Below, piece by piece: positions 52,829-62,078 of a stretch of DNA of 64,000 nucleotides (position 1 is its first letter; each line of letters starts with the position of its first letter). The DNA is from Chloroflexota bacterium. Lineage in GTDB: Bacteria > Chloroflexota > Limnocylindria > Limnocylindrales > CSP1-4. Below the pieces are notes generated by a model. That model saw only the letters and a list, made by a program, of their open reading frames with translations, was not told where the DNA came from and did no database searches. The stretch is from assembly GCA_021783095.1 (NCBI GenBank), contig JAJXUG010000010.1:29593-93592 (forward strand). Direction: 5' to 3'. The position numbers and the translations under genes are program-made.

Positions 52829-54216
52829 GCCCGCGCGCCGGCATGATCAACCAGCGGCCCGTCCCGGGCGAGCCTCGCCCCTACGAGTTCCCCACGACCA
52901 TCCGGGCGACGCTGCCCAACGGCCTGCGCGTGATCGTGACGCCGATGGCCGGCCGCCAGCTCATCGCCGCCTCGCTCGCCATCCGGTCGGGCGCCGCCGA
53001 CGAGCCCGCGGAGATCGGCGGCGCGACGGTGCTCGCCGCCCGCGGCCTGACCGAGGGCACCGAGGTGCGCGATGCGATCGCCCTGACCGAGGCGTTCGAG
53101 CGCCTCGGCGCCTCGATGCACGCGGAGGCGGGCTGGGACGCGATCTCGGCCGGGCTCGACGTCCCGGCGTCGCGCCTGGAGCCCGCACTGGAGCTCCTGG
53201 CCGAGGTGGTCCGCCGACCGTCGTTCCCCGAGTCCGAGGTGGAGCGCCTCCGCGACGAGCGCCTCAACGACCTGATCCAGGCCAAGGCCGACCCCCGCCG
53301 GCGAGCCGACGATGCGTTCGTCTCCTCGATCTACGCACCGTCCTCACCGTACCGCCGTCCCGCAGGCGGCTCGCCCGAGACGGTTGCGAGGCTCACCTCC
53401 GCGGACCTGCGCACGATCCACGCGGCAGCCTACGGCCCCGGGACCGCCGCGCTCCTGGTGGCCGGCGACGTGGACCCGGACGCGGTCATCGCGATGGCCT
53501 CCCGCCTGTTCGGCGACTGGACCGGCGGGCGTGCCGCCGTGACCGGCCCCGACGCGACGAGCGCCGTGGACGCGCGGTTCGTGCGCGTGGTCGACCGGCC
53601 GGGCGCCGTCCAGTCCGAGATCCGGATCGGGCACCCGGGGCTGGCTCGCCGCCACCCCGACTACCACGCCGTGTCGGTCATGAGCATGATCCTCGGCGGG
53701 CTGTTCAACTCCCGCCTGATGAGCAACCTGCGCGAGGCGAAGGGCTACACATACGGCGCCTACGCCGGCTTCGACCTGCGGCGCTCCGCCGGACCGTTCT
53801 CCGCCCGGGCCGCGGTGAACACCGAGGTCACCGTCCCCTCGATCGGCGAGTTCCTCATCGAGCTCGAGCGGATCCGCGAGGCGCCGCCGACCGAGGCCGA
53901 GCTGCAGGCCGCGCGCAACTACCTCGTCGGGGTGTTCCCGCTGCGGTTCGAGACGCCGGGACCCGTCGCCGGGTGGCTGGGCGGGCTGTTCATCCACGAC
54001 CTCCCGGACGACGAGCCGCTGCACTACCGCTCGGCGATCGAGGCCGTCACGGCGGACGACGTCCTGCGCGTCGCGCGCGAGCACGTGCACCCCGAGCGCT
54101 GCGCCATCGTGCTCGTGGGCGACCACGAGAAGTTCGGCGCCGACCTCGAGGCGGCGAGCATCGCGCCGGTGGACGTGGTGGCGGACGAGCCCGAGGCGCC
54201 CGTCGGGGTCGCCTGA
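52825..54216 (+). CDS. M16 peptidase-like protein, non-catalytic partner
   Basis: 463 residues of the M16 fold. Where the partner has HxxEH this protein has ATVLAARGL, so no zinc site. It retains the substrate-side motif LREAKGYTYGAYAGF (R/Y pair). Same pattern as mitochondrial processing peptidase alpha and many bacterial M16 pairs. Four-base overlap with the catalytic gene. Confidence 0.95.
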   Translation: MSPRAGMINQRPVPGEPRPYEFPTTIRATLPNGLRVIVTPMAGRQLIAASLAIRSGAADEPAEIGGATVLAARGLTEGTEVRDAIALTEAFERLGASMHAEAGWDAISAGLDVPASRLEPALELLAEVVRRPSFPESEVERLRDERLNDLIQAKADPRRRADDAFVSSIYAPSSPYRRPAGGSPETVARLTSADLRTIHAAAYGPGTAALLVAGDVDPDAVIAMASRLFGDWTGGRAAVTGPDATSAVDARFVRVVDRPGAVQSEIRIGHPGLARRHPDYHAVSVMSMILGGLFNSRLMSNLREAKGYTYGAYAGFDLRRSAGPFSARAAVNTEVTVPSIGEFLIELERIREAPPTEAELQAARNYLVGVFPLRFETPGPVAGWLGGLFIHDLPDDEPLHYRSAIEAVTADDVLRVAREHVHPERCAIVLVGDHEKFGADLEAASIAPVDVVADEPEAPVGVA

Positions 54217-54374
54217 GACGGCGGTCGCGGACGCGCGCTGAGCGGGCGCTGCCTGCGCGGCGGCGGCTGGCTGGGATTTCTTTCGAACACCTGAAACTAT
54301 TCGGCCACCTCCGTGCTCAGGCAGGTTGAAGCGGCCCCGCATGGGGCAGCGATGCCCAGGAGTCACCACCCCAC

Positions 54375-54920
54375 ATGCGCACCCAGCCAACCCTCCTCCG
54401 CTCCTCGATCACGGCCGCCGTCGCGGTCCTGCTGGTGGCCGGCGCCGCCCTCGCGACCAATGGCCTCGTCACCGGCGGACACCGCGGCACGGACGCGCTG
54501 CGGACGTCGGCCGAGTATTCGGTCAACCCGTCGGCCGTGGATGACGCGTCTGCCTCCGGCCAGCCGGCCGCGGCCGAGACGGCCGAGCCGTCGGAGAGCC
54601 CCGAGCCCAGCGACACGGCCGAGCCGAGCCACGCCCCCGAGGCGACCGAGACCGCTGAGCCCACCGAGACGCCCGAGGCCAGCGAGACCGCGAAGCCCGA
54701 GCACGTCGCCGGCGCCACCCACCAGCCGGGCGACGACGACCAGAACGGCGACAGCCAGGGAGAGGACGGCGATGGCGATCACCATGCCGCCAGCCCGGCG
54801 CCCACGGCGAGCGGCCTCTGGGACGGCGGCCAGAACGGCGGCAGCGACGACCATGGCGGTGACCAGAACGGCGGGAGTGGCGGCCAGACCGGCGGCCAAG
54901 GCGGAGGTGGCGACAACTAG
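54375..54920 (+). CDS. Exported low-complexity protein
   Basis: 181 residues. N-terminal signal or anchor (about 12-33), then a Pro/Glu/Ser/Thr stretch with repeated SEPxP-like units (SESPEPSDTAEPSHAPEATE), and a Gly/Asp/Asn/His-rich end (GGQNGGSDDHGGDQNGG). Composition suggests an extended wall or surface linker. Lies just before the ECF sigma gene and could be a target or partner of that system. Confidence 0.55.
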   Translation: MRTQPTLLRSSITAAVAVLLVAGAALATNGLVTGGHRGTDALRTSAEYSVNPSAVDDASASGQPAAAETAEPSESPEPSDTAEPSHAPEATETAEPTETPEASETAKPEHVAGATHQPGDDDQNGDSQGEDGDGDHHAASPAPTASGLWDGGQNGGSDDHGGDQNGGSGGQTGGQGGGGDN

Positions 54921-54941
54921 GCCGATCCGATCACTGGGCTC

Positions 54942-55673
54942 ATGACCTCGGTTCTGCGATGGGAACCCTCCCGGTCCGCGACAATGGCGGCCGACACGGA
55001 GCGGGCCCAGACCGGCCCCGCCCGGGTCGGTGCCACTCGCAGCACGGAGGACAGGCCCGCGGACGGAACCCGTGACGTCGCCCTCGAGACCGGAGCAGCG
55101 AACGATGACCGCACGATCGTCGAGGCCGTGCTTGCCGGGGATCGAGACGCCTTCCGCCGACTCGTCGAGCGGGAGAGCGCGTCGATCGTCGCAGCCTGCG
55201 CGCGCATTCTCGGCGACCGCTCCGAGGCCGAGGACGTGGCCCAGGAGGCGTTCGTGATCGCCTACCGGTCGCTCGGCACGTGGCGCGCCGACGGCCCCTT
55301 CGGTGCCTGGCTGTCGCGAATCGCCGTGCGACTCGCGATCCGGAGTGCGGGTCGCCGCAAGCAGGTCACGTGGCTCGACCCGCTCGCAGCCGATGCGGAC
55401 GAGCCTGGCCAGGACCGCTTCCGGACCAGCGGCGCCGGCGACGCGATCGACCCCGCCCACGCCGTGCTGCGAGCCGAGCAGGACTCGCGGATCCGCCTGG
55501 CCGTCGCCGCCCTCGACGAGCCCTACCGCGAGGTGGTGGCACTGCGGTTCTTCGCGGAGCGCTCGCTGCTCGAGATCGCCGAGGCCACCGATCGCCCGCT
55601 CGGGACCGTCAAGACGCACCTCCACCGAGGGCTCGCCCGCCTGCGCCTGGCGCTCGAGGACCACGAACGATGA
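54942..55673 (+). CDS. ECF-family RNA polymerase sigma factor
   Basis: 243 residues. Region 2: DAFRRLVERESASIVAACARILGDRSEAEDVAQEAFVIAYRSL; region 4: LDEPYREVVALRFFAERSLLEIAEATDRPLGTVKTHLHRGLARL. The first 55 residues are a poorly conserved extension, so the true start may be the ATG at 54984. Overlaps the next gene by ATGA; that gene encodes its likely membrane anti-sigma factor. Confidence 0.92.
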   Translation: MTSVLRWEPSRSATMAADTERAQTGPARVGATRSTEDRPADGTRDVALETGAANDDRTIVEAVLAGDRDAFRRLVERESASIVAACARILGDRSEAEDVAQEAFVIAYRSLGTWRADGPFGAWLSRIAVRLAIRSAGRRKQVTWLDPLAADADEPGQDRFRTSGAGDAIDPAHAVLRAEQDSRIRLAVAALDEPYREVVALRFFAERSLLEIAEATDRPLGTVKTHLHRGLARLRLALEDHER

Positions 55674-56452
55674 GCGCCCGCTATCCGGGCCACAACCCGA
55701 ACCCGTTCTCCGGCGCCGAGCTGGGCGGGATGGACCTGCCCGCCGACGAGATCGCGGCCGATGCCGAAACCGCCCGTCGCCTGGAAGCGCTCGCCGACCG
55801 CGGCACGGTCCGCCCGAGCCCGGACTTCGCGGATCGCGTGATGGCGGCCATCTCGAACGAGCCCGGGCCAGCGCCCGTCGTGGCTGCCGGGTCGGCGGTC
55901 CGGCGCCTGTCGCTCGTCGGGTTCATCGCTTCCGTCCGCGATGCGGCCCGCGTCACGTTCGGCCACGGCTTCCCGGTCGTCGCGCGGATCCACGCCATGA
56001 GCCTGGTGCTGGCGACCACCCTCATGGTGGGAGCGGCAGCGGTCGGCGCGGCAGGCGCGCTCGGGCTGTTCGACGCCCAGCACACCAGCCCGGCGCCCAC
56101 GACGACCCCGACGCAGCTGGTGGCGCCGTCGGTCACGGAGTCGCCCGAGCCCAGTTCGTCCCCCGAGCCCTCGGACTCGACGGGGCCCGTCGAGAGCTCC
56201 ACGGGCCCCGACGCCACCGGCACGCCGCAGGCGAGCGACAGCCCCGAGCCGAGCGAGACGCACAGCGGCGGCGACTCGGGCTCCGCCGTCTCCGGGGGCC
56301 CCGGTTCCGCGGGGAGCACGGCCACTCCTCGCCCCAGCGAGTCGCCCCACCCGACCTCGACGCCCGGCAACGAGGACGTGGGCGGGGAGCACTCCTCCAC
56401 GCCGCAACCCTCCCAGACGCCCCAGCCCTCGAACAGCCCAGAGCCCCGCTGA
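55670..56452 (+). CDS. Probable membrane anti-sigma factor with long Ser/Pro-rich tail
   Basis: 260 residues. Cytoplasmic part (1-95) with RRLEALADRGTVRPSPDFADRVMAAI, a membrane helix (about 105-128), then about 130 residues of Ser/Pro/Glu/Thr repeats (SPEPSSSPEPSDSTGPVESS) outside. Coupled to the sigma gene, as anti-sigma genes are; there is no zinc-finger motif. The tail composition matches that of the exported protein at 54375. Confidence 0.7.
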   Translation: MSARYPGHNPNPFSGAELGGMDLPADEIAADAETARRLEALADRGTVRPSPDFADRVMAAISNEPGPAPVVAAGSAVRRLSLVGFIASVRDAARVTFGHGFPVVARIHAMSLVLATTLMVGAAAVGAAGALGLFDAQHTSPAPTTTPTQLVAPSVTESPEPSSSPEPSDSTGPVESSTGPDATGTPQASDSPEPSETHSGGDSGSAVSGGPGSAGSTATPRPSESPHPTSTPGNEDVGGEHSSTPQPSQTPQPSNSPEPR

Positions 56453-56504
56453 CAGGGCGGCGTCGGGTCGGCCGCAGGCGGCCCACCGACCACGGGCGGC
56501 GGTG

Positions 56505-56510
56505 TAGCCT
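56505..56510 (+). promoter_or_regulatory. -10 element TAGCCT, leaderless
   Basis: Ends six bases before the GTG at 56517. Confidence 0.5.
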
Positions 56511-56516
56511 GAGAGC

Positions 56517-57206
56517 GTGATCGTCGTCGTCGGCAGCCTCGGTTGGCGCTCGGCGCCTCCGGCTGCCCCCGCCGGCAGGGCGTGCGGCATCGCGCTGGCG
56601 GCCGTTGCCCGCGGGGCGCAGGCGGAACTGGTCGGGCGAGTCGGCGAGGACGCCACGGGCGAGGCGCTCCTCCTCGCGCTCGCCCAGGCGGGCGTCGGCC
56701 ACGCAGCCGTCCTCCGCGATGCGGCTCGCCCCACGCTCCTCGTGGCGCCTGCGGCGGCTGCCCCTGACCAGGACGACGAGGCGTCGCCCTTCGAGGATCC
56801 GTCGCCGGCACCCGCCCGCACCGCCACCTCGCTCGCCGGGGCGGCGGGCCCGCGGCTCGAGGGCGCGGACGTCGACCTCGGCATCCGCTACCTCGCCCCC
56901 TCGGGCGTGCTGGTCGTGACCGAAGACGTGCCGTCGGACGTGCTGGCGGCAGCCGTTGAGGCCGGTCAGTTCGCGGGAATGCGCCTCGTGGCGCTGGTCG
57001 CGCCCGGCGGCCTCGCTTCGCGCGCCCTGCCCGCGGGGCTGCCCGATGACGCCACCGTGCTCGCGGCGCCGGACCAGGACGACGCGGGGGCCTTCGACGC
57101 GCTGGTGGGCGCCTACGCCGCGGCGCTCGACGGGGGGGCCGACCCGGCCGCCGCCTTCGCCGTTGCCCAGGGCGCCACTGGCTGGGAGCCCGCGACGCCC
57201 GACTGA
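56517..57206 (+). CDS. Degenerate ribokinase/PfkB-like protein
   Basis: 229 residues, shorter than the usual 300. N-terminus IVVVGSLGWRSAPPAAPAGRACGIALAAVARGAQAELVGRVGEDATGEALLLAL follows the PfkB start (GG, vGxD segments replaced). A middle Rossmann-like strand (GVLVVTEDVPSDVL) and the last helix (AFAVAQGATG) are kept, but the catalytic GAGD anion-hole motif is absent. Probably not a kinase; may bind a nucleoside or sugar. GTG start with a leaderless -10. Confidence 0.6.
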   Translation: MIVVVGSLGWRSAPPAAPAGRACGIALAAVARGAQAELVGRVGEDATGEALLLALAQAGVGHAAVLRDAARPTLLVAPAAAAPDQDDEASPFEDPSPAPARTATSLAGAAGPRLEGADVDLGIRYLAPSGVLVVTEDVPSDVLAAAVEAGQFAGMRLVALVAPGGLASRALPAGLPDDATVLAAPDQDDAGAFDALVGAYAAALDGGADPAAAFAVAQGATGWEPATPD

Positions 57207-57331
57207 CCGGGGGCTGGCTCGCGAACACGGGGGCCGTCCGGCTGGGGAGCAGAAGCCCATCCCGGCGACAGGCCATCACGTGCCGTCAGCTGGCCGTGGC
57301 TGGCCGTCTCGGGCGCGCGAGCCGCAGCGGG

Positions 57332-58063
57332 TCAGGGCAGCGGCAGGCCGCCGCCGTCGGGGGCCGAGCCGAGCAGCACGCCCTCCGCGGCGGCCGCGGC
57401 GGGGAGCAGCAGGTCGGGCCCCTCGTTGCGGACGTTGTTGACCAGCGGCGCGACGGCATAGGCGTCGAGCTCCAGGCTGTCGTTCGGCTCCAGCAGCGCC
57501 ATCAGCTCGCCCGGGTCCGTGCTCGGGCCGTCCAGCCAGAGCCCCCACATGTCGGGCGGGACGATCACGGGCATCCGGTCGTGGATGCGCGCCATGAACC
57601 CGTTGGGGCGGGTGGTGACGATCGTGAAGGTCCGCTTCCACTCGCCGGTCTCCGGGTCCTGGCGGCCGGTCCACAGGCCGGCCAGCGCCATGGGCCGTCC
57701 GTCGGGGTCGAAGATGGTCATCGGCGTGCGCCGTCCGCCCTCCCGCCGCCATTCGTAGAAGCCGTCCACCGGGACCAGGCAACGACGCTTGCGGAACGCG
57801 TCGCGGAACATCGGGCTCGTGGTCAGGGTCTCGGCGCGCGCGTTGAACGTCCGGGCGGCGATCCTGGGATCGTCGGCCCAGGGCGGGATGAGGCCCCAGC
57901 GATACCGCACGATCGCCCTCCGGCCATCGCGGGCCACGACCACGGACGCCTCGGTCGTCGGCGCCACGTTGAACTTGGGCTCCGGCTGATCGGTCAGGTC
58001 CTCGGCGTCGAAGATCTTCGCCAGCTCCGATGTGGGGCGCTGCTGCTGGAACCGTCCGCACAT
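57332..58063 (-). CDS. yedK: SRAP-domain protein (YedK/HMCES)
   Basis: 243 residues. Starts MCGRF with the catalytic Cys2 that becomes N-terminal after Met removal; NVAPTTEASVV, WGLIPPWA, TFNARAET, RCLVPVDGFYEW and ARIHDRMPVI complete the conserved set. It forms a thiazolidine DNA-protein crosslink with abasic sites in single-stranded DNA, protecting genome integrity. Leaderless -10 (TAGACT) seven bases before the ATG. Divergent from the rhomboid gene. Confidence 0.95.
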   Translation of the reverse strand: MCGRFQQQRPTSELAKIFDAEDLTDQPEPKFNVAPTTEASVVVARDGRRAIVRYRWGLIPPWADDPRIAARTFNARAETLTTSPMFRDAFRKRRCLVPVDGFYEWRREGGRRTPMTIFDPDGRPMALAGLWTGRQDPETGEWKRTFTIVTTRPNGFMARIHDRMPVIVPPDMWGLWLDGPSTDPGELMALLEPNDSLELDAYAVAPLVNNVRNEGPDLLLPAAAAAEGVLLGSAPDGGGLPLP

Positions 58064-58070
58064 GCGCTGC

Positions 58071-58076
58071 AGTCTA
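58071..58076 (-). promoter_or_regulatory. -10 element TAGACT, leaderless
   Basis: On the minus strand TAGACT is followed by seven bases and the SRAP ATG. Confidence 0.5.
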
Positions 58077-58112
58077 CGCGCGCCGGTCGGCACCACCTGC
58101 GGCCCTGCCGTG

Positions 58113-58118
58113 TACAGT
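58113..58118 (+). promoter_or_regulatory. -10 element TACAGT, leaderless
   Basis: Ends six bases before the rhomboid GTG at 58125; about 37 bases from the oppositely directed SRAP -10. Confidence 0.55.
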
Positions 58119-58124
58119 CCGCGC

Positions 58125-59384
58125 GTGACCCAGCCGCCCTCCTTCGACCTCCACGGCACCCTCTCGCACGACGGCCCCCTGACGCGGGCCGGCGCTCTCG
58201 CGGCGCTGGACCACGCCGCCGAGTTGATGGAGCAGTCGCGGTTCGTCGACGCGGCGCGCCTCTACCAGCGGGTCATCGGCTTCGACGACCGTGGCGTGAC
58301 GGCGGCCGCGCTGCTCGGGTTCGGGCAGGCGATGCACCGTCTCGACGACGAGAATGCCGCCATCGGCGCCTGGCGGGAGGTGACGAGGCTGCCCGCCACG
58401 CCGGCGACCTATCCGGCATGGCGCGAGCTCGCGGCTGCCCTGGTGCGGAGTGGGGACCTGGCCGGTGCCGCGGACGCCTACCGGGCGGCCGAACGGCTGG
58501 CGCCGCGAGAGGACAAGCCGGAGATCGCCTCGCGACTGGGCTGGCTGAGCAAGGAGCTCGGCGACACGCGTGGAGCCGGCCGCTACTTCTCGCGGGCCCG
58601 GGGCGGCTCGGCGATGGCGATGACCCTGACGATCATCGCGATCACCACCGTCGTCTCGCTGGTGGCCGACATCGGCGGGTCAGACGGCGGCACCCTCCTG
58701 GCAACGCTGGACCTCGACAAGGTCCTGGTCGCACAGGGACAGCTGTACCGGCTGCTGTCGGTGGCGCTGGTCCACGTTCCGCTCGTGCAGGACCCGTTCC
58801 ACCTGCCCTTCAACATGTACGCCCTGTGGCTGGTGGGCCCGTTCGTCGAGCGGCTCTACGGGCGCTGGCGCCTGCTGGCCTTCTACGTCGTCTGCACCCT
58901 CGGCGCCTCGCTGCTCTCGTTCGCGCTGGCCACCGCCAACGGCGTGGTCCTCGACAGCGGCCAGGTCCTCGACGATCGCTATGCCGCGGGCGCGTCGGGC
59001 GCGATCTTCGGCCTGTTCGGTCTGCTCGTGGGCGCGCTCATCGTGCACCGGCCCGCCATGGGGGGCGCGATGCGCGGCCTGCTCGGCCAGCTGATCGCGC
59101 TCATCGCGATCAACCTGCTCCTCGGGGCGACCACGACCGGCATCGACAACTGGGCCCACGTCGGCGGCCTGGTGACCGGGTTCTGGTTCGGCGTGCTCTT
59201 CCTCCCCACCGGCGTGCCGGCGCTGCGCTCGAGGTGGATGCGACCCGGGCAGGCGCCGGGCGACGCGGTGCCCATCGTCGGGCGAGCTGGGATGGTTGGC
59301 GTCCAGATCGCGGGGATGGTCGCCCTGGCGCTGGCGTTCTGGGTCCTGTGGGGCGTCGGCGTGCAGGCGTGGGGAGCGGCCTGA
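58125..59384 (+). CDS. Rhomboid intramembrane protease with TPR-like N-terminus
   Basis: 419 residues. Residues 15-160 form three or four TPR-like helix pairs (AAELMEQSRFVDAARLYQRVIG). The rhomboid core follows with about seven helices: HLPFNMYALW (His and Asn of the oxyanion site), catalytic Ser in GASGAIFGLFG and His in NWAHVGGLVTGFWFG. Cleaves membrane proteins; the TPR domain, cytoplasmic, may recruit substrate or partners. GTG start. Confidence 0.92.
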   Translation: MTQPPSFDLHGTLSHDGPLTRAGALAALDHAAELMEQSRFVDAARLYQRVIGFDDRGVTAAALLGFGQAMHRLDDENAAIGAWREVTRLPATPATYPAWRELAAALVRSGDLAGAADAYRAAERLAPREDKPEIASRLGWLSKELGDTRGAGRYFSRARGGSAMAMTLTIIAITTVVSLVADIGGSDGGTLLATLDLDKVLVAQGQLYRLLSVALVHVPLVQDPFHLPFNMYALWLVGPFVERLYGRWRLLAFYVVCTLGASLLSFALATANGVVLDSGQVLDDRYAAGASGAIFGLFGLLVGALIVHRPAMGGAMRGLLGQLIALIAINLLLGATTTGIDNWAHVGGLVTGFWFGVLFLPTGVPALRSRWMRPGQAPGDAVPIVGRAGMVGVQIAGMVALALAFWVLWGVGVQAWGAA

Positions 59385-59463
59385 GCGGCACGTCGCGGTC
59401 GCCGACGGCGGGATGGGATCGTTGTCGCGGCTTGGCCATCCCCGCTGACCCGCGGTCAGACGG

Positions 59464-59469
59464 TACGAT
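59464..59469 (+). promoter_or_regulatory. -10 element TACGAT, leaderless
   Basis: Ends eight bases before the ATG at 59478. Confidence 0.45.
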
Positions 59470-59477
59470 CTACGGCC

Positions 59478-60578
59478 ATGTTCGCCATGCTGCAAGGGAC
59501 CTGGCCCCGCCTGACCTCCGACGGGATCGACCTGGCTGCGCTCGAGGCCGACGTGGCCGCAGGGCGGGCCGGCGCCGAGGCGCTCGCGCGTGCCACGGAC
59601 CAGCTGGTGGCCGAGGTGCTCACGGTCCAGGCCGACGCCGGGATGGACCTCCTGACCGACGGCCAGGTCCGCTGGCCCAGCCTCTTCGAGGCCGTCCGCC
59701 TGGCGCTGTTCGAGCGCAGGTTCGAGGCCGAGCGCCCGCTCCTCGCCGCCTGGAAGGCCGCGTCCGCCGTCGCGCCGGGGGGCGCCGCTGTCGCCCAGGC
59801 CGTCCCCGGCCCCTACACCCTTGGCCGCCGCGCCATCGAAGATGCCCTCAGCAGGGCGCGCGAGGCGGGCGAGGAGCCTCCGCACGCCGCCGAGCTCAAC
59901 GCCGCCCGGTTCGACGTCACGCTCTCGATCGCGCACTCGCTGGCCGACGAGGTGGAGCAGCTCGCGGCGGCCGGCTGCGGCGTCATCGTCGTCGAGGAGC
60001 CCGACGCGGCCTTGATCGGGAGCAACGGATCGGAGCGCGTGCTGCTGTCCAACGCGAGCAAGGTGCTCCTCGAGCGGTCGGGGGGCGTCCACGCGATGCT
60101 GGCCATCACCGGCGGCTCGGCCCACGAGGTCGGCGGCGCCCTGATCTTCGAGGCGCCCTGGCAGTCGCTGCTGGTGGACCTCATCGCCGGCCCGGACAAC
60201 TGGCAGCTGGTCCGCGAGACGCCCGGCGACCGGGGCATCGTCTGCGCCGCGCTGGCCGTCCCCGAGGACGGGTCCGAGTTCGACCATGCGCCCGAGCTGG
60301 TGTGGGCCTCGCAGTACGCTGCCTCCGCCAACGGTCGCGGGCTGGCTCGGGTCGGCCTGGCCAACGCGACACGGCTCGCCGATCGCACACCCGAGGCGGC
60401 GCGGATGGCCGTCCGGCAGCTGGCGCAGGCCGCCAGGTTCGCCGTCATGCCCCTCGCCGACGCGGTCGAGGCCGGCCTCGACGCCCGCACGATCCGCGAC
60501 GCGCGCCCCGTCCCGGCCACCGACAACCGGGCCTCGCGCCGCCGGCAGAGCCGCGAGGCGAAGCGCGAGGGCCGCTGA
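59478..60578 (+). CDS. MetE-like protein without the zinc site
   Basis: 366 residues resembling the C-terminal barrel of cobalamin-independent methionine synthase: AGMDLLTDGQVRWPSLFEAV, VPGPYTLGRRA, VVEEPDAAL. MetE binds zinc through His-x-Cys, Glu and a late Cys; here the first site reads VHAML (Met for Cys) and the late Cys is missing, and only two cysteines exist in the whole protein. Methyl transfer to homocysteine is therefore unlikely; a related folate- or thiol-binding role is possible. Followed after about 135 bases by the aminotransferase gene. Confidence 0.75.
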   Translation: MFAMLQGTWPRLTSDGIDLAALEADVAAGRAGAEALARATDQLVAEVLTVQADAGMDLLTDGQVRWPSLFEAVRLALFERRFEAERPLLAAWKAASAVAPGGAAVAQAVPGPYTLGRRAIEDALSRAREAGEEPPHAAELNAARFDVTLSIAHSLADEVEQLAAAGCGVIVVEEPDAALIGSNGSERVLLSNASKVLLERSGGVHAMLAITGGSAHEVGGALIFEAPWQSLLVDLIAGPDNWQLVRETPGDRGIVCAALAVPEDGSEFDHAPELVWASQYAASANGRGLARVGLANATRLADRTPEAARMAVRQLAQAARFAVMPLADAVEAGLDARTIRDARPVPATDNRASRRRQSREAKREGR

Positions 60579-60713
60579 GGCGAGGGCCATGCCCGCCCGC
60601 CCCATCCCCTTGGTCGCCGGCGCCGTCGCCGGCGCCCACCACCGCGCGGCCGCCCGGCCGCCCACGACCTGCACGCAAGCACCGACGGCCGCCCGGCCGA
60701 CCAAGGAGATCCA

Positions 60714-61970
60714 ATGAGCTCGAGCTTCTGGCACGGCTTCGCGGACATGCACACGGTCAAGGACGCCGAGCTCGTCATCCGCGAGGGCGACGGCGCCTGG
60801 GTCACCGACGTCGCCGGCAGTCGGTACCTCGACGCCACCGCGGCGCTGTGGTACACGGTCGCGGGCTACGGGCGCGCCGAGATCGCGGACGCGGCCGCAG
60901 CGCAGATGAAGCGGATGTCGGCCTACTCGTCGTTCGGGGCGTATACCACCGAGCCCACGGTCGAGCTGGCCGCGCGGGTCGCCGCCATGGCCCCGATGCC
61001 CAACGCGGCCGTGTTCTTCACCAGCGGCGGCTCGGAATCGGTCGAGACCGCGGGCAAGCTCGCGCGCCGCTACTGGGACGTGCTGGGCAGGCCCGAGAAG
61101 CGGATCATCGTCAACCGCGAGCACGGCTACCACGGCATGGCGGCCCTCGGCACGTCGCTTGCCGGCATCCCGTCGAACAAGGCGGGCTACGGGACGCTCG
61201 TGGCGGACACGCTCCAGGTGGGCGTCCACGACCTCGACGCGGTCGAGTCGATGTTCGCGGCGCGGGCGGGGGAGATCGCGGCCTTCATCGCCGAACCGGT
61301 GGTGGGCGCGGGTGGCGTCATCCCGCCGCAGGACGGGTATTTCGCAGGTCTCGCCCAGCTGTGCCGCCAGTTCGACGTGCTGCTCATCGCCGACGAGGTC
61401 GTCACCGGGTTCGGCCGGACGGGGTGGTGGTGGGGGAGCCAGCGCTACGGCTTCGAGCCCGACATGATCACCTTCGCCAAGGCGATCACCTCGGGCTACG
61501 TGCCGCTCGGCGGCGTGGTGGTGGGGCCCCGCGTCCGGGCCCCGTTCTGGGACGAGCCGGTGCCGGGCGCGATCTTCCGCCACGGCTACACCTACTCCGG
61601 CCACGCCACGGCCTGCGCGGCGGCTCTGGCGAACCTCGACATCCTCGAGCGCGAGGACCTCGTCGGGCGCGTGCGGGCGCTCGAGCCCGTGGTGGAGCGC
61701 GAGATCGGGCGGCTGGCGTCGTCGCCGCTCGTGGGCGAGGTCCGGACGGTCGGGCTCACGGCCTGCGTCGAGCTCTCCGCCGAGGCACGGGCGGCGAACC
61801 CGGGTGCCGTGGACGCCGTCGTCGGCGCCTCGAGGCGCCACGGTGTCCTGACCCGGAACATCCGGGGCGTCGGCCTGCAGTTCTCGCCGGCGTTCGTGAT
61901 CTCCGAGGCCGACATCGCCCTGATCGCCGAGGGCTTCGACGCGGCGCTGCGCGACGTGGCGGCGGGCTGA
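60714..61970 (+). CDS. Class III PLP aminotransferase
   Basis: 418 residues. FTSGGSESVETAGKLARRYW (cofactor phosphate), FIAEPVVGAGGVIPP, LLIADEVVTGFGRTG (Asp for the pyridine nitrogen), PLP lysine in FAKAITSGYVPLGG. Transfers amino groups from omega-amino acids, diamines or beta-alanine/pyruvate-type donors. Good ribosome site (AAGGAG). Single gene; substrate unknown. Confidence 0.93.
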   Translation: MSSSFWHGFADMHTVKDAELVIREGDGAWVTDVAGSRYLDATAALWYTVAGYGRAEIADAAAAQMKRMSAYSSFGAYTTEPTVELAARVAAMAPMPNAAVFFTSGGSESVETAGKLARRYWDVLGRPEKRIIVNREHGYHGMAALGTSLAGIPSNKAGYGTLVADTLQVGVHDLDAVESMFAARAGEIAAFIAEPVVGAGGVIPPQDGYFAGLAQLCRQFDVLLIADEVVTGFGRTGWWWGSQRYGFEPDMITFAKAITSGYVPLGGVVVGPRVRAPFWDEPVPGAIFRHGYTYSGHATACAAALANLDILEREDLVGRVRALEPVVEREIGRLASSPLVGEVRTVGLTACVELSAEARAANPGAVDAVVGASRRHGVLTRNIRGVGLQFSPAFVISEADIALIAEGFDAALRDVAAG

Positions 61971-62078
61971 GCCAGAGTCGCCGGCCCTCGCCGAAGACCG
62001 ACGGCCTTTCCCTCCGCGTCGCCGCCCGCGCGACTCGGCCGACCGGCGTCCCTTCGGCGTCGCCGCCCTCGCCGAAGA

